DNA of 40,126 nt from positions 1 through 40,126 of the forward strand of contig CAYYNQ010000095.1 in NCBI GenBank assembly GCA_964473105.1, read 5' to 3'. The notes under the pieces are model-generated. The model had not been told where the DNA came from. It made no database searches and worked only from the letters and a program-made list of their open reading frames with translations. Positions 16,539 through 25,787 of this stretch are shown here, in pieces (position 1 is the first letter of the stretch; the number at the start of each line of letters is the position of its first letter). The position numbers and the translations under genes are program-made. Source of the stretch: CAYYNQ01 sp964473105. GTDB taxonomy: Bacteria > Sumerlaeota > Sumerlaeia > MVZB01.

Positions 16539-19500
16539 CTATTCATTCCTCAAAGCCTTGAGCAATTGGCCTTTCATAGATATCAAAGTTGCGATCCGGA
16601 TCCACAGTAACCCGTTGATCAGCATTGCTGCAAGTGAGATGGTCATTGATTTCCAGGGAAACAAGCGCCCGGATGTGGCTAGGACGGGCAGGACGGCAAC
16701 CAAGCCTGCCAGAACTCCGAAGAACAATCCGGTGAACAAAAGGATTTGGTGCTCTCTGAGTATCATTGTCCGCAGCTGTCTCATGGTGAAGCCTACAGCA
16801 CGCATAAGTGCCAATTCCCTGCGACGTTCGAGTACATTTCGCAGCACGACAACACCCAGTCCTATACATCCGAGGACCAGCCCCAGGCCACCCAGGCTCT
16901 GGAATACGGCAAGGTAAGTATTGCTCACCACGTTGAACGCATCCAACCGATCGGCGGCTGTAGTGATTTGCAGTCCATAGTCCTCAAGCCCTCGACTGAT
17001 GATCGCTGAAAAGTCTTTTCGTTCATCCGGAAGGTCGATCAGGCAGGCATTGTATCCGCCTGCAGATGGGAAATAACGTGTCATATTTGCCTCGCTGATG
17101 ACTAGTCCTCCCTGAAGGATCGAGTTGGAAATCATTCCGACAATATCGAGGCCGATATCCTCGTTTCGGCTGTTCCGGATGTAGACGGTATCACCGATAT
17201 TTTTTCCCAGGGCCCACGTGATGGTGTTGACATCACCCACTGTCGGGATACGAATAAGTTTGTCATCCACATTCTGAATGGATTCATCCATTACCAGCCA
17301 TCCCTTGGTTTTTCGCGATGTATCGGCTATCGATGAGAATGTGAATGATCGACGCTGGCTCAACAGAACCGGGTCAATACCAAACAGTTTTGGCTGTTGG
17401 GCTCGATTGAGGTTTAGGCAACTGGCCTCGTCCCCGGCCTGAATGCGTATTGGGACCAGTTCCACGCCTTCGAAGTCTTCCTCATCAAACCCATAATGTT
17501 CCCGTCCCATTGATGAATTGATGTTTTTATATAACGGCAGACTTGTCTCGGCCCAGTAACGGAATCCACCAGTACCCGAGGCGTGGTCACGGGAATCATG
17601 CGGTATATCGCGCTGATTGCCCTGAACGGCGACTAGCATGAATGATCCTGCGGCCAGCAGGGAGATTGTTGCCAAGCTACGTCCTATCCGGCGGGAGGGA
17701 TATTGACCAGCCATCATGTGTGGGTCAAAACATTTCCCATCCGATCGAATCGATTTCCTGACCAGCCTCAATCTACAGACGAGTAGACTACCTGCCAGGA
17801 GCAGAGCCCCCGCGCCAAAGAACAGGCCCGGGTCATGGAGCCCATTGATCATACCAGATGCCGCGATGCCGGTACCGGACGCAAGCAGGAGATATCCACA
17901 AATGACAGTCTTGATCGGATAATCTCCGGATTTGGTCGTTTTACATGTCTTGATGTCACCTGCCAGCAGATCCCTGATAGGACAGTCGGCAATCAGGCGC
18001 GTCATGACCCGGATAGTGGCCATTGCCATGAGAATAGTCAGCACGAGGCCAGTGGCTAGTGAAACCGGATTGAAGTGATAATCGATGTTGAGGCCAGCCA
18101 CGGCATCGGACCATAATCGATCAAGACCCCAAAGAATCGCACGCGTATAGAATATGCCGACTAGCGCGCCAACAACGGATCCAGACGAGATCAGCAGGAA
18201 ACCTTCGAGCAGACAGATATTACGGACTCTTTTCATTCCGATTCCTGTGGCGAGAAGGATTCCCGTTTGACAGCTGCGTTGCTCGATGCTGAAAGCGAAT
18301 AGCAGGCCGGTTAGAAGCAGGGCGGAAACGATCAAGAAAAGACTGAAGCCGATAAACAGGCCGCCGAAATCCATAGCCTGGCTTCGGGCGTTAGCTGACT
18401 CTGTTTTCAGATCAGTGAAGTGCAGGTTGAACTTCCCGGAAACGGTTCGAAGGTAATCGAGTAGCTCATTGCGTATTTCCCCGATTTTTTGTGGATTGTT
18501 ATCCCGGTCGGGCAACTGGACCCGGAAGGATGTCTGGGATCCGTAGCGATTTCCCCACAGTTTTTGGGCCATTGAATATGAAATGAACGCCCGAGGTGTA
18601 CCGCGATACTGGTCCCAGTAAACCTCGTCCCGTTGCCCGATTCGGTCCAGGTCAATCGGGATTCCAGGATCCCAGTCGGTGCAGTTTTCGCTGTCCTCCA
18701 GCCCGGGGAAAGGCGGCATCAAAGTCGAATCAGCCGCCATCTTTTCCATTGGTACGACCGAATCAACTTCAAGCTGAATTTCCTTCTCGTCAAACGAATT
18801 GTCTGGGTTCAGGGTAATGTAGCGCATTGTGAGGTTTCCCCCCGGCTCGACATCCAGTTCGTCGGCCAGCCAGCGGTTAATAACAATTTCTCCTTCCCCA
18901 ATGAAAATTGGCAGCGGTTCTAGCCAGTGCGTCAGTTGGGGGTGGTCTGGCTGCAACAGGCGATGAATATCTGGGCCCAGGCCACTGACCATTGAATAGT
19001 ATACACTTCTGTCGCCCGATCTCAGTTCATTGACAAAATATGTGAAGACACTCATGTTCAGCCGGGGCTCACCTTGGCGGGTCTTGGAAAGTTCACGGGA
19101 CCACAAAGAAAAATCTGAAAATATTCTTCCGTCCATGAATATCTCACGACTGCGAATTTCACAGATGTTGCGTTCAGTCCGGTGAATCATCTCCAAGCCG
19201 TAATCCTCGAGTTTCCGGACTGGCTTGGTTGGCAGGTTAAGTTCATGGATGACAGACGGAATATCATCCTTTTCCCCCGGATGATCCTCGTTAACAAGGA
19301 GCAGGTTGGCCCTGCCATCCAGTTCAGTCAGCGATTGCAGCCAATTCAACGGTACAAAAGCATTGAGGGGTGGCTGCTGACCGATTTTCAAGTTGATATT
19401 GCCGAATTTTCCAGGTTCAGCAACATCAGAAACCTCAAGACGGAATGCAACGGAACGTTCGTCGTCTGTGGCCAGAGGGGAATCCCCCGGCATACGCCCG

Positions 19501-19997
19501 GGTCGGCCGATCCGGAAGAAGATTATATCACCCTTGCCAGCCTGTAGTTTGCGTGCGAGGTTTTCATTCAATACGACCTTGCCGGGTTGCAAAGCGTGGT
19601 CAATCCAACTCCATCCCGTCCCAAATGACCGAAGTGATGAATCCATTCCGAGCATGGAGATTCCGCCAATCCTAAGGTCGCTACTATCATTATTGAATCC
19701 ACTAGCCGGAAGGATCAATGCGGGGGAAAACTCGGGGGAAGCGGTCCCTGATTCCCTGAAATAAGTTCGGTAGTCATCTGCCAGTCCGCTTCGAAACATG
19801 CGTTCACCAGTTGTCATGACGAACTCGGCCCCGCCGTGTCTTTGTGAAGAGATAGTCTCGAGTGTGCCTCGCATCGAGTCACCAACACCGAGCGCGCCTG
19901 TTAAGACCGCTGCTGTCACGATTACACCCATGACGACACTGGCATGGGTCCACCGGTAATAACGGAGGTTGTTCCTGATGAGGGTGAATGGAGTCAT
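16539..19997 (-). CDS. Giant FtsX/MacB-type ABC transporter permease
   Basis: At 1152 residues this is a double-module permease of the LolC/MacB/FtsX superfamily. The N terminus has one membrane helix (HASVVMGVIVTAAVLTGALG) followed by a large extracytoplasmic MacB-core-like domain to about residue 530. A first FtsX membrane module (about 545-740) includes 'GIGMKRVRNICLLEGFLLI'. A second extracytoplasmic domain follows, then a second FtsX module near the end with 'ERRRELALMRAVGFTMRQLR', the conserved coupling region. The ATPase gene ends 8 bp upstream, so the two form one transporter. Members use ATP-driven motion to extract lipoproteins or export substrates rather than channel them. Substrate is unknown. 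Confidence 0.88.
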   Translation of the reverse strand: MTPFTLIRNNLRYYRWTHASVVMGVIVTAAVLTGALGVGDSMRGTLETISSQRHGGAEFVMTTGERMFRSGLADDYRTYFRESGTASPEFSPALILPASGFNNDSSDLRIGGISMLGMDSSLRSFGTGWSWIDHALQPGKVVLNENLARKLQAGKGDIIFFRIGRPGRMPGDSPLATDDERSVAFRLEVSDVAEPGKFGNINLKIGQQPPLNAFVPLNWLQSLTELDGRANLLLVNEDHPGEKDDIPSVIHELNLPTKPVRKLEDYGLEMIHRTERNICEIRSREIFMDGRIFSDFSLWSRELSKTRQGEPRLNMSVFTYFVNELRSGDRSVYYSMVSGLGPDIHRLLQPDHPQLTHWLEPLPIFIGEGEIVINRWLADELDVEPGGNLTMRYITLNPDNSFDEKEIQLEVDSVVPMEKMAADSTLMPPFPGLEDSENCTDWDPGIPIDLDRIGQRDEVYWDQYRGTPRAFISYSMAQKLWGNRYGSQTSFRVQLPDRDNNPQKIGEIRNELLDYLRTVSGKFNLHFTDLKTESANARSQAMDFGGLFIGFSLFLIVSALLLTGLLFAFSIEQRSCQTGILLATGIGMKRVRNICLLEGFLLISSGSVVGALVGIFYTRAILWGLDRLWSDAVAGLNIDYHFNPVSLATGLVLTILMAMATIRVMTRLIADCPIRDLLAGDIKTCKTTKSGDYPIKTVICGYLLLASGTGIAASGMINGLHDPGLFFGAGALLLAGSLLVCRLRLVRKSIRSDGKCFDPHMMAGQYPSRRIGRSLATISLLAAGSFMLVAVQGNQRDIPHDSRDHASGTGGFRYWAETSLPLYKNINSSMGREHYGFDEEDFEGVELVPIRIQAGDEASCLNLNRAQQPKLFGIDPVLLSQRRSFTFSSIADTSRKTKGWLVMDESIQNVDDKLIRIPTVGDVNTITWALGKNIGDTVYIRNSRNEDIGLDIVGMISNSILQGGLVISEANMTRYFPSAGGYNACLIDLPDERKDFSAIISRGLEDYGLQITTAADRLDAFNVVSNTYLAVFQSLGGLGLVLGCIGLGVVVLRNVLERRRELALMRAVGFTMRQLRTMILREHQILLFTGLFFGVLAGLVAVLPVLATSGRLFPWKSMTISLAAMLINGLLWIRIATLISMKGQLLKALRNE

Positions 19998-20005
19998 TAC
20001 GGGAT

Positions 20006-20707
20006 TCAGATCTTTGTCAACCGCCCGTCCTGCAGATTGTACACCTTTCCGAATCGGCGGGCCAGGGTCTCCGCGTGGGTGACCATGACCAGAGTTAGAC
20101 CGTCTACGCGATTGAGCGCAAGCAGCATATCGACAAGGTTTTCGGCATTATCCCGGTCTAGCAGCCCGGTCGGTTCATCCGCAAGCAGCAGATCGGGATG
20201 GTTGATAAGCGCCCTGGCCATGGCGACGCGCTGGCATTCACCACCTGACAGAGATCCAGGCTGGTGAAGCATGCGATCATCCAGGCCGAACCTTTCGAGC
20301 AGGTTCCGTGCATCCTTTTCCGGGTTCATTCGGGATGTTTTCCCGGATTTGGCCAGTGTGGGTAACATCGTGTTCTCGAGCGCACTGCACTGGGGGAGCA
20401 GGTGGTGTGACTGGAAAATGAAACCGATATGTCGATTACGGAATTCCGCTGCAGTATTTTCGCACATTCCAGCAATATCACGACCTTTGAACAGAATTTT
20501 TCCGCTGTCGGGTTCATCCAGTTTTCCAGCAAGGTTGAGGAGTGTGCTCTTGCCACAGCCAGACGGGCCGATGATTGAGATGGATTCACCCTCTTCTACG
20601 GTCAATGAGATTTCACGCAATATCTCAAGGTCGACTTGTCCGGTTGCTGACCTGTAGGATTTGCAGACATTATGAATCTGGAGTATGGGTTGTCTCGAGT
20701 TTTTCAT
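20006..20707 (-). CDS. LolD/MacB-type ABC transporter ATP-binding protein
   Basis: The 233-residue ATPase has Walker A 'IGPSGCGKSTLLNL', Q-loop 'IGFIFQSHHLLPQ', signature 'LSGGECQRVAMARAL', Walker B 'LLLADEPTGLLD' and switch 'VMVTHAETLARR'. The 'FQSHHLLP' and 'ADEPTGxLD' patterns are characteristic of the LolD/MacB/FtsE group that pairs with FtsX-like permeases. Such a permease follows immediately (8-bp gap). The aryl-CoA ligase gene ends 130 bp upstream on the same strand. The pair may therefore be the exporter of the adjacent biosynthetic operon or an independent unit; a weak -10-like GTTATA/TATAAC at 20746-20751 allows a separate promoter. Confidence 0.92.
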   Translation of the reverse strand: MKNSRQPILQIHNVCKSYRSATGQVDLEILREISLTVEEGESISIIGPSGCGKSTLLNLAGKLDEPDSGKILFKGRDIAGMCENTAAEFRNRHIGFIFQSHHLLPQCSALENTMLPTLAKSGKTSRMNPEKDARNLLERFGLDDRMLHQPGSLSGGECQRVAMARALINHPDLLLADEPTGLLDRDNAENLVDMLLALNRVDGLTLVMVTHAETLARRFGKVYNLQDGRLTKI

Positions 20708-20837
20708 TTGGAATTGGCTCCGGTCATTTTTGACTTGGGATCAAAGTTATATGTTATTCCGATGGACTACAACACAAGACAAGGGTTTCAATATGATTTT
20801 GATGAAATTTCCCATTGCGATGATGAACATTGGCCTG

Positions 20838-22130
20838 TTATATGGATTTAAGATGCCAGCGACGGGCTTTGAGCTCGAAGCGTGGAAGGCTTCCAGGTAT
20901 TGCAGGGGTTACTGGGATTCGCAACGTGAAGGTTTCTCTCAGGGCCTGTTCAAGTCTTGCGCAGAGGACATCCGCATCGAGACCCACTGAATCCAGTTCG
21001 ACCGAGATATTTATCTCACATGAGGAGGGGGTTTTTTCCACGTCAACCCTGTATTCGCCGATATCAGGGAATCGGCGAATGACGGCGTCGACAGCGCTGG
21101 GATAGATGTTCACACCACGGATTGTAATCATGTCATCGATTCGGCCGAGGATCCCCCCGTCCAGGGTGAAGTTCCGCCGCCCGCAACTGCAGCGAGATGT
21201 TGTCCGAGAGCGATTCAGATCGCCCGTCCGGTATCGAAGTAGTGGGGAGCCAGTTCTGCGCAGTGTGGTGACGACCAGTTCCCCTGTTTTTCCGGGAGCG
21301 ACCGGTGCCCCGGAACCCGGATCGATGATTTCGCTAAAGCACGCATCTTCGATTACGTGCAGCCAGCCCGGGTTGGCCGGGCATTCGAAGGTCAATGGCC
21401 CGGTCTCGGTCATTCCATGATGGTCAAATACACGAACGCCCGACCAGAGTTGTTCAATCCGGTCACGCACGGGCTGGATGCTGCCTCCAGGTTCACCTGC
21501 GACAATGATCACCCTTACCTTGAATGATTTCCCATTATCCCTCCGTTTTTCAGCAATCTCCCCGAGATGAATGGCGTAGGTTGGGGTGCAGCACAGGACT
21601 GTCGCTTCATTATCGAGCATAGCAGCGAGACGTGCGCTGCTGTCCATCCCGCCGCCAGGCAGGCACATGCAGCCGATCTTCTGTGCAGCATCGTAAGATG
21701 TCCAGAAGCCTAGAAACGGCCCAAAACTGAAGGCAAACATAATCCGATCGAACCGATCAACACCAGCCGTCCGGAATACCTCAGACCAGTGGTCGGTCAT
21801 GGCGTTCCAGGACTCGGGCGTATCCAGCCAGCGCATCGGCGTGCCTGTTGTGGCGCTAGTCTGGTTGAACCGGATGTATTGATCGACGGGAAATGTTAAA
21901 TTGCTTCCATAGGGCGGGTGCGCAGCCTGATCGTTCACAAGTTCCTGCTTTGTTGTCAACGGGAAATTCCGACTGAAATAATCCAGTGAATCCAGATCAT
22001 GATCGATATCACAGCCCTCCAATTTCTTCCTGTAAAATGGGTTTGATGCACAGGTTTTAACCAGAAGAGTTTTTAACAGTTCAAGCTGTCTTTCGTGGAT
22101 TGTTTTCAGATTGGGAAAGGATTTATTCAT
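20838..22130 (-). CDS. PaaK-like phenylacetate/aryl-CoA ligase
   Basis: This adenylate-forming enzyme would activate an aromatic or similar acid as an acyl-AMP and transfer it to CoA. The ATP-binding P-loop is 'NQTSATTGTPMRW' (89-101). Further family motifs are 'DHHGMTETGPL', 'GELVVTTLRRTGSPLLRYRT', the cysteine pair in 'SRCSCGRR', and the hinge plus C-terminal domain start 'GRIDDMITIRGVNIYPSAVD'. At 430 residues it has the typical PaaK length. It is last in the eight-gene operon that includes a chorismate-lyase-fold protein and a hotdog thioesterase, which makes a benzoate-type substrate plausible. No good ribosome binding site precedes the ATG at 22130. Confidence 0.88.
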   Translation of the reverse strand: MNKSFPNLKTIHERQLELLKTLLVKTCASNPFYRKKLEGCDIDHDLDSLDYFSRNFPLTTKQELVNDQAAHPPYGSNLTFPVDQYIRFNQTSATTGTPMRWLDTPESWNAMTDHWSEVFRTAGVDRFDRIMFAFSFGPFLGFWTSYDAAQKIGCMCLPGGGMDSSARLAAMLDNEATVLCCTPTYAIHLGEIAEKRRDNGKSFKVRVIIVAGEPGGSIQPVRDRIEQLWSGVRVFDHHGMTETGPLTFECPANPGWLHVIEDACFSEIIDPGSGAPVAPGKTGELVVTTLRRTGSPLLRYRTGDLNRSRTTSRCSCGRRNFTLDGGILGRIDDMITIRGVNIYPSAVDAVIRRFPDIGEYRVDVEKTPSSCEINISVELDSVGLDADVLCARLEQALRETFTLRIPVTPAIPGSLPRFELKARRWHLKSI

Positions 22131-22184
22131 GTGAATAGGTTAATCGATAAATTCTTCAAAGGGGGGTATGAGATCTCTAATTAA

Positions 22185-22739
22185 TTATTGTGTTGTTGAT
22201 TCGGGTTGTCCGCCCATTGTGGCTGAGTCCGGTTTTGCAGCGGGCGGTGGCTTGTATAGCGTAACCAGGCAGCCACCGATTGCAGCTAAGGCAATGCCGA
22301 GGAGAAACTGCCAGCGCAAACCCGTAAACCCACCCGCGGGTGGGTGGGTGCATATTACAACGATGGCGTTCACAACCGGGGCGCCGGCAAAGATGATTGA
22401 CATCACCACTGCAGGGGAACCCTTCGTGCCAAAAGCCAAAAGGACGCCGAATGCCCCGACTGCACCAACGATACCTGCAAGCAATGACCACGTCATTCCG
22501 TCGGCCGTGAACTTCCAGTCGGCACCGCTGGCGATCATCATTCCGATGGGCGCCAGGACGGCGACGATGAAATAAGCCACTCCCACGAACAGGAATGCCT
22601 TGTAACGTCCGTTGATGGGGTCGCCCATGGCAGCTTGACCGGTGTGCAAAAATACCCCATAAAGGCCCCACATGACGACGGTCAACAGGGCATAGATCAG
22701 CCACATCATCGAGGATTGGCCGGCTTCGACAGTAGGCAT
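22185..22739 (-). CDS. Small DMT/EamA-like membrane protein
   Basis: This 184-residue protein has about five hydrophobic segments (for example WLIYALLTVVMWGLYGVFL, and FLFVGVAYFIVAVLAPIGMM) and a polar Pro-rich tail. It resembles one half of a drug/metabolite-transporter (EamA-like) protein, whose full-length members have ten helices in about 290 residues, so it may dimerise. It sits between a thioesterase and an aryl-CoA ligase gene, so export or import of the pathway compound is conceivable. A 16-bp perfect palindrome (22329-22344) lies inside the gene at the codons for H-P-P-A-G-G. Confidence 0.65.
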   Translation of the reverse strand: MPTVEAGQSSMMWLIYALLTVVMWGLYGVFLHTGQAAMGDPINGRYKAFLFVGVAYFIVAVLAPIGMMIASGADWKFTADGMTWSLLAGIVGAVGAFGVLLAFGTKGSPAVVMSIIFAGAPVVNAIVVICTHPPAGGFTGLRWQFLLGIALAAIGGCLVTLYKPPPAAKPDSATMGGQPESTTQ

Positions 22740-22743
22740 GATA

Positions 22744-22749
22744 TCTCCT
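22744..22749 (-). promoter_or_regulatory. Strong ribosome binding site of the DMT-like gene
   Basis: AGGAGA on the minus strand stands four bases ahead of the ATG at 22739 and fixes that start. It lies within the 18-bp gap after the thioesterase stop. It is by far the clearest Shine-Dalgarno in this operon. Confidence 0.7.
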
Positions 22750-22757
22750 TTTTCCGA

Positions 22758-23213
22758 TTATTTCATATCTGGTTTCATTGTGCCCGATAGAGGTTTTATA
22801 AGGTTGGTGATTGACTCCGGTAATGGAGTCGATTTCAACTCACCTGTTTCGGGATTCATATCGACAAACACCGTCGTCATGCGGCCTCTTGCTGCTTCGG
22901 ATGACTTCGCTTCACGAGATTTCCTGAAAATGAATTCGTAGGTGATTGAGCTTGACATCACTTCCCGAACAATCAGTTGAATCTCGACATCATCTTCAAA
23001 GTGCAGGGGTTGTGTAAAAGAACATTCCGCGTGGACCCGGGGCCAGCCAACTTGATGTTTGCCGATGGCATCATGTATTGACAGGCCCAGTGAACGGAAG
23101 AATGCGTGTTCCGCGCTTTCCATGAACCTGAAGAAGTTCGAAAAATGCATCAGACCGGCCGCATCGGTATCTGAAAACTCAACCCTTCGTGTTGTTCTGA
23201 ACTCAGATGACAT
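22758..23213 (-). CDS. YbgC/4HBT-type acyl-CoA thioesterase
   Basis: The hotdog-fold enzyme should hydrolyse an acyl- or aryl-CoA thioester. The family motif 'RVEFSDTDAAGLMHFSNFFR' (10-29) includes the catalytic-type Asp17 of the 4-hydroxybenzoyl-CoA thioesterase group, followed by the helix 'MESAEHAFFRSLG'. Length (151 residues) is typical. The start overlaps the end of the glycosyltransferase gene by 11 bp. An aryl-CoA ligase in the same operon suggests its thioester product could be the substrate. Confidence 0.88.
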   Translation of the reverse strand: MSSEFRTTRRVEFSDTDAAGLMHFSNFFRFMESAEHAFFRSLGLSIHDAIGKHQVGWPRVHAECSFTQPLHFEDDVEIQLIVREVMSSSITYEFIFRKSREAKSSEAARGRMTTVFVDMNPETGELKSTPLPESITNLIKPLSGTMKPDMK

Positions 23214-24531
23214 GGCTTCGACTTCCTTTCATGCTGTCCGCCGGTTTGCCCGTCAGATTGTAGAGGAGGCTCGATACCTCCTTGGCCATTCGATCGATGT
23301 TGAAATTCTTCAAAACATTGCTGCGACCGGTTTCGGAGAGTTTTTTGGCCTGTTCACGGTCGGTCAACAGCTGTTCAATTCCATCGGCCAGCGAGGCTGG
23401 ATCGTCGGGTTCACACATTAGGCCGCCTTGGAGGATTCCCAGAATTTCTGGGAATGCCCCATGACGTGGTTGAACGACTGATACTCCGGAGGCAAGTGCC
23501 TCAAGCAGGTAAAGGCCGAACGATTCGCCATAGGTTGCAGGGACCGAGAAGACGCTAAGTTGTCGATAGAAGGCCTGTTTTTCGATGCGTGTCAGGTTGG
23601 GGTGAAAGGAGGCACGATCTGACAGAGAGGCCTCGGCCAGTCTTTTTTTCAGGCTGTTGACGTATGGATCATCCCCAGGCGTTTTTGCACCCGCAACCTT
23701 GAGCTTCAGGTTGCCGCAGCAATTTCTTCCATGCAGAAGTATGAAGGATTCAACCAGTGTGCCGAGTCCCTTGCCGGGACACATGCGTGCGAGAAAACCC
23801 AGGGCGGGCGGGTCAGGCGGTCGACATGAAGGGGCGTAGCCGTCGAGATTGATACCGTTGTATATGACATGGATTTTATCCGGTTCGGCCGAGAGGCCGG
23901 TCTGCATGATATCAGCATGTGTTCGGCTGACGGCGATCATGGCATCGACATGCTTGACGCACTTCGACGTGATTTCCCAAGCCTCATCTTTCCAAGGGGA
24001 TGGCAGTGAATCAAGATAAGAATCCTCGCCCTGCAGATTGGTCACAACAGGAACCCCCAGTTCTTTTTTTAGGGGTTCGGCCAGCCCGATCAGCAGTGCA
24101 TTTGAAAGACAGACGATATCCGGTTGAAACGATTCAGAAATCCAGTGGACACAGCGGTCAATCTCCTTGCGCAATACCCCGTTTCTCCCTTGAAGGAGCG
24201 AAACTGTCAGTGTGCCGAGATCACGCGCACGAGTCATATGCGCATGACCGGCCGACCAGCGTAACAACCCGGGATGATCCATGAGTGAATCGATCCAGCG
24301 TGGGGTATGCCGGAATATCGGACTTTTCTGCTGGAGGTACATGTTGATTCCGCCGAGAAAAAGTGGAACTCCCTCGCTGGCATTGGGTTCATCGGTGAAC
24401 ATGGGCAGGTAAAGTGGAACCATGACGACATCATTTCCAAGATTGCGGAGCGCATGGGCGAGAGCATTTTCACGGACACAATTTCCACATATGAAATTTC
24501 CTGTCCCGGGGGTGATCTGGATAATCTTCAT
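23203..24531 (-). CDS. Family 4 glycosyltransferase
   Basis: This is a GT-B retaining glycosyltransferase. The N-terminal acceptor domain begins with 'MKIIQITPGTGNFICGNCVR', and the C-terminal domain holds the GT4 signature: 'IHVIYNGINLDGY', 'LGFLARMCPGKGLGTLVESF', and the E-x7-E type motif in 'YGESFGLYLLEALASG'. The 442-residue length is normal. It is probably cytoplasmic and could glycosylate the product of the surrounding operon. It overlaps the flavoenzyme gene by 4 bp at its start and the thioesterase gene by 11 bp at its end. An unusual cysteine-containing N terminus (CGNCVREN) is shared by some MSMEG_0565-like/uncharacterised GT4 proteins, as far as I recall; that part is uncertain. 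Confidence 0.88.
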   Translation of the reverse strand: MKIIQITPGTGNFICGNCVRENALAHALRNLGNDVVMVPLYLPMFTDEPNASEGVPLFLGGINMYLQQKSPIFRHTPRWIDSLMDHPGLLRWSAGHAHMTRARDLGTLTVSLLQGRNGVLRKEIDRCVHWISESFQPDIVCLSNALLIGLAEPLKKELGVPVVTNLQGEDSYLDSLPSPWKDEAWEITSKCVKHVDAMIAVSRTHADIMQTGLSAEPDKIHVIYNGINLDGYAPSCRPPDPPALGFLARMCPGKGLGTLVESFILLHGRNCCGNLKLKVAGAKTPGDDPYVNSLKKRLAEASLSDRASFHPNLTRIEKQAFYRQLSVFSVPATYGESFGLYLLEALASGVSVVQPRHGAFPEILGILQGGLMCEPDDPASLADGIEQLLTDREQAKKLSETGRSNVLKNFNIDRMAKEVSSLLYNLTGKPADSMKGSRSHVI

Positions 24532-25787
24532 GAAATCTGGATTATGGGCATGCCGGAGGTTAGGGGACCGGGTAAGGCGGCGAATTCGCCGACGGCGCGG
24601 AAGAGGTCATCAAAATCACGAAAGAGATTTCCGGTCAGGCAGTCTGTCAGGTCGAAATGCATATCCGGATATTTCTTGAGAACTTCCCCGAAACTGAATG
24701 CCTGATCATAGAATGCATAGACGAGTTTGCGCATTGCTTCCATGCCTTCAAACATGGTTTTTCCGTATTCTTCAAACCAGGTTGCTGAAGAATCATTTGC
24801 CATCAGTGCATTGTTGACTGCCTCCGCGGCCAGTTCACCCCCGCGCAGGGCGAGGAAGACGCCGGATGAGAAAACCGGATCGAGAAAGGCCAAGGCATCT
24901 CCGGTCAGGACGAGCCCATCCGCTGCGCAGTAGCGTGAACGGTATGAAAAATCTCCGGTTACGCGGTATGGCCCAATGTCCTTCGCGGGGGCGAGATGTT
25001 TCCGGATCCAGACGTTTTTCTGGATCTCCCGTGCCATGATTTCCGCAGGCTTCCGTGTATACTTGTAAAGATAATCCTTCTCCGCCACGATTCCGACACT
25101 GGTCAGATCATTCGCGAGGGGGATATGCCAAAACCAGCCCTTTTCAGGCAGGTAGGCAATGGTGGTTGCGCCCTCATCGATGCCCGGGTCACGCACAGCA
25201 CCCCGGTAGTAGGTCCAAATCGAGATCTTGTTCAGTCCCGGATCCCGTTCACGCCAGTCATGGCGGGCTATGGAGAAAGCATCCCTACCGCTGGCATCGA
25301 TGATGATCGGTGCGCGGTATATTGTCTTTGTTCCGTTTTCCTGATTCTCGGTTTCAACTTTCGTGATGGAATTCTCCCGGACCAGTTTTTTGACCGCAGT
25401 GCCCTCCATCACGTATGCCCCGTGTTCCCTCGCATTTTGGAGAAGCATTTCATCGAATTCGCTGCGTAGAATCTGCCATGTCTGGGATGCAGGGTGATCC
25501 AGATGTTGTGAAAAATAAAACGGTAGTGATATACCGCCATCGGTACCGGCAAACTGGACGCTGTGTTTACGGACAAAGTTCGACTTCCCGAGCTTATCCA
25601 GCATTCCGATGCGTTTCAGGGGAAAGTAACAATAGGGCACCAAGGATTCACCCACATGGTAACGGGGAAAGCGATCCTTCTCGATGATGAGGACCTGGTG
25701 GCCATAATCAGCAAGAACAGTTCCAGCCGTCGAACCGGCAGGTCCGCCTCCGATAATGATGACATCATGGGATTTTGGCGTGTTCAT
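24528..25787 (-). CDS. FAD-dependent oxidoreductase with flavin-halogenase motifs
   Basis: The protein belongs to the geranylgeranyl-reductase/halogenase flavoprotein superfamily. FAD-binding motifs are 'VIIIGGGPAGSTAG' (9-22), 'IIEKDRFPRYHVGESL' (34-49) and 'VLTGDALAFLDPVFSSGVFL' (293-312). 'GWFWHIP' (217-223) satisfies the WxWxIP motif of flavin-dependent halogenases. Lys74 in 'VRKHSVQF' could be the counterpart of the halogenase active-site Lys. Phenol-type halogenases, which often act on carrier- or CoA-bound substrates, share the GDA-x-FLDP region. If active, it would need FADH2 from a separate reductase, none of which is seen here. An alternative is a hydroxylase or reductase. It overlaps both neighbours by 4 bp. 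Confidence 0.8.
   Translation of the reverse strand: MNTPKSHDVIIIGGGPAGSTAGTVLADYGHQVLIIEKDRFPRYHVGESLVPYCYFPLKRIGMLDKLGKSNFVRKHSVQFAGTDGGISLPFYFSQHLDHPASQTWQILRSEFDEMLLQNAREHGAYVMEGTAVKKLVRENSITKVETENQENGTKTIYRAPIIIDASGRDAFSIARHDWRERDPGLNKISIWTYYRGAVRDPGIDEGATTIAYLPEKGWFWHIPLANDLTSVGIVAEKDYLYKYTRKPAEIMAREIQKNVWIRKHLAPAKDIGPYRVTGDFSYRSRYCAADGLVLTGDALAFLDPVFSSGVFLALRGGELAAEAVNNALMANDSSATWFEEYGKTMFEGMEAMRKLVYAFYDQAFSFGEVLKKYPDMHFDLTDCLTGNLFRDFDDLFRAVGEFAALPGPLTSGMPIIQIS

Noticed and set aside
22177..22704. 175-codon minus-strand frame overlapping the DMT-like gene
   Set aside because: The peptide is rich in Arg, His and Cys, with no hydrophobic pattern or motif. The frame with five membrane segments and an AGGAGA site explains the region.
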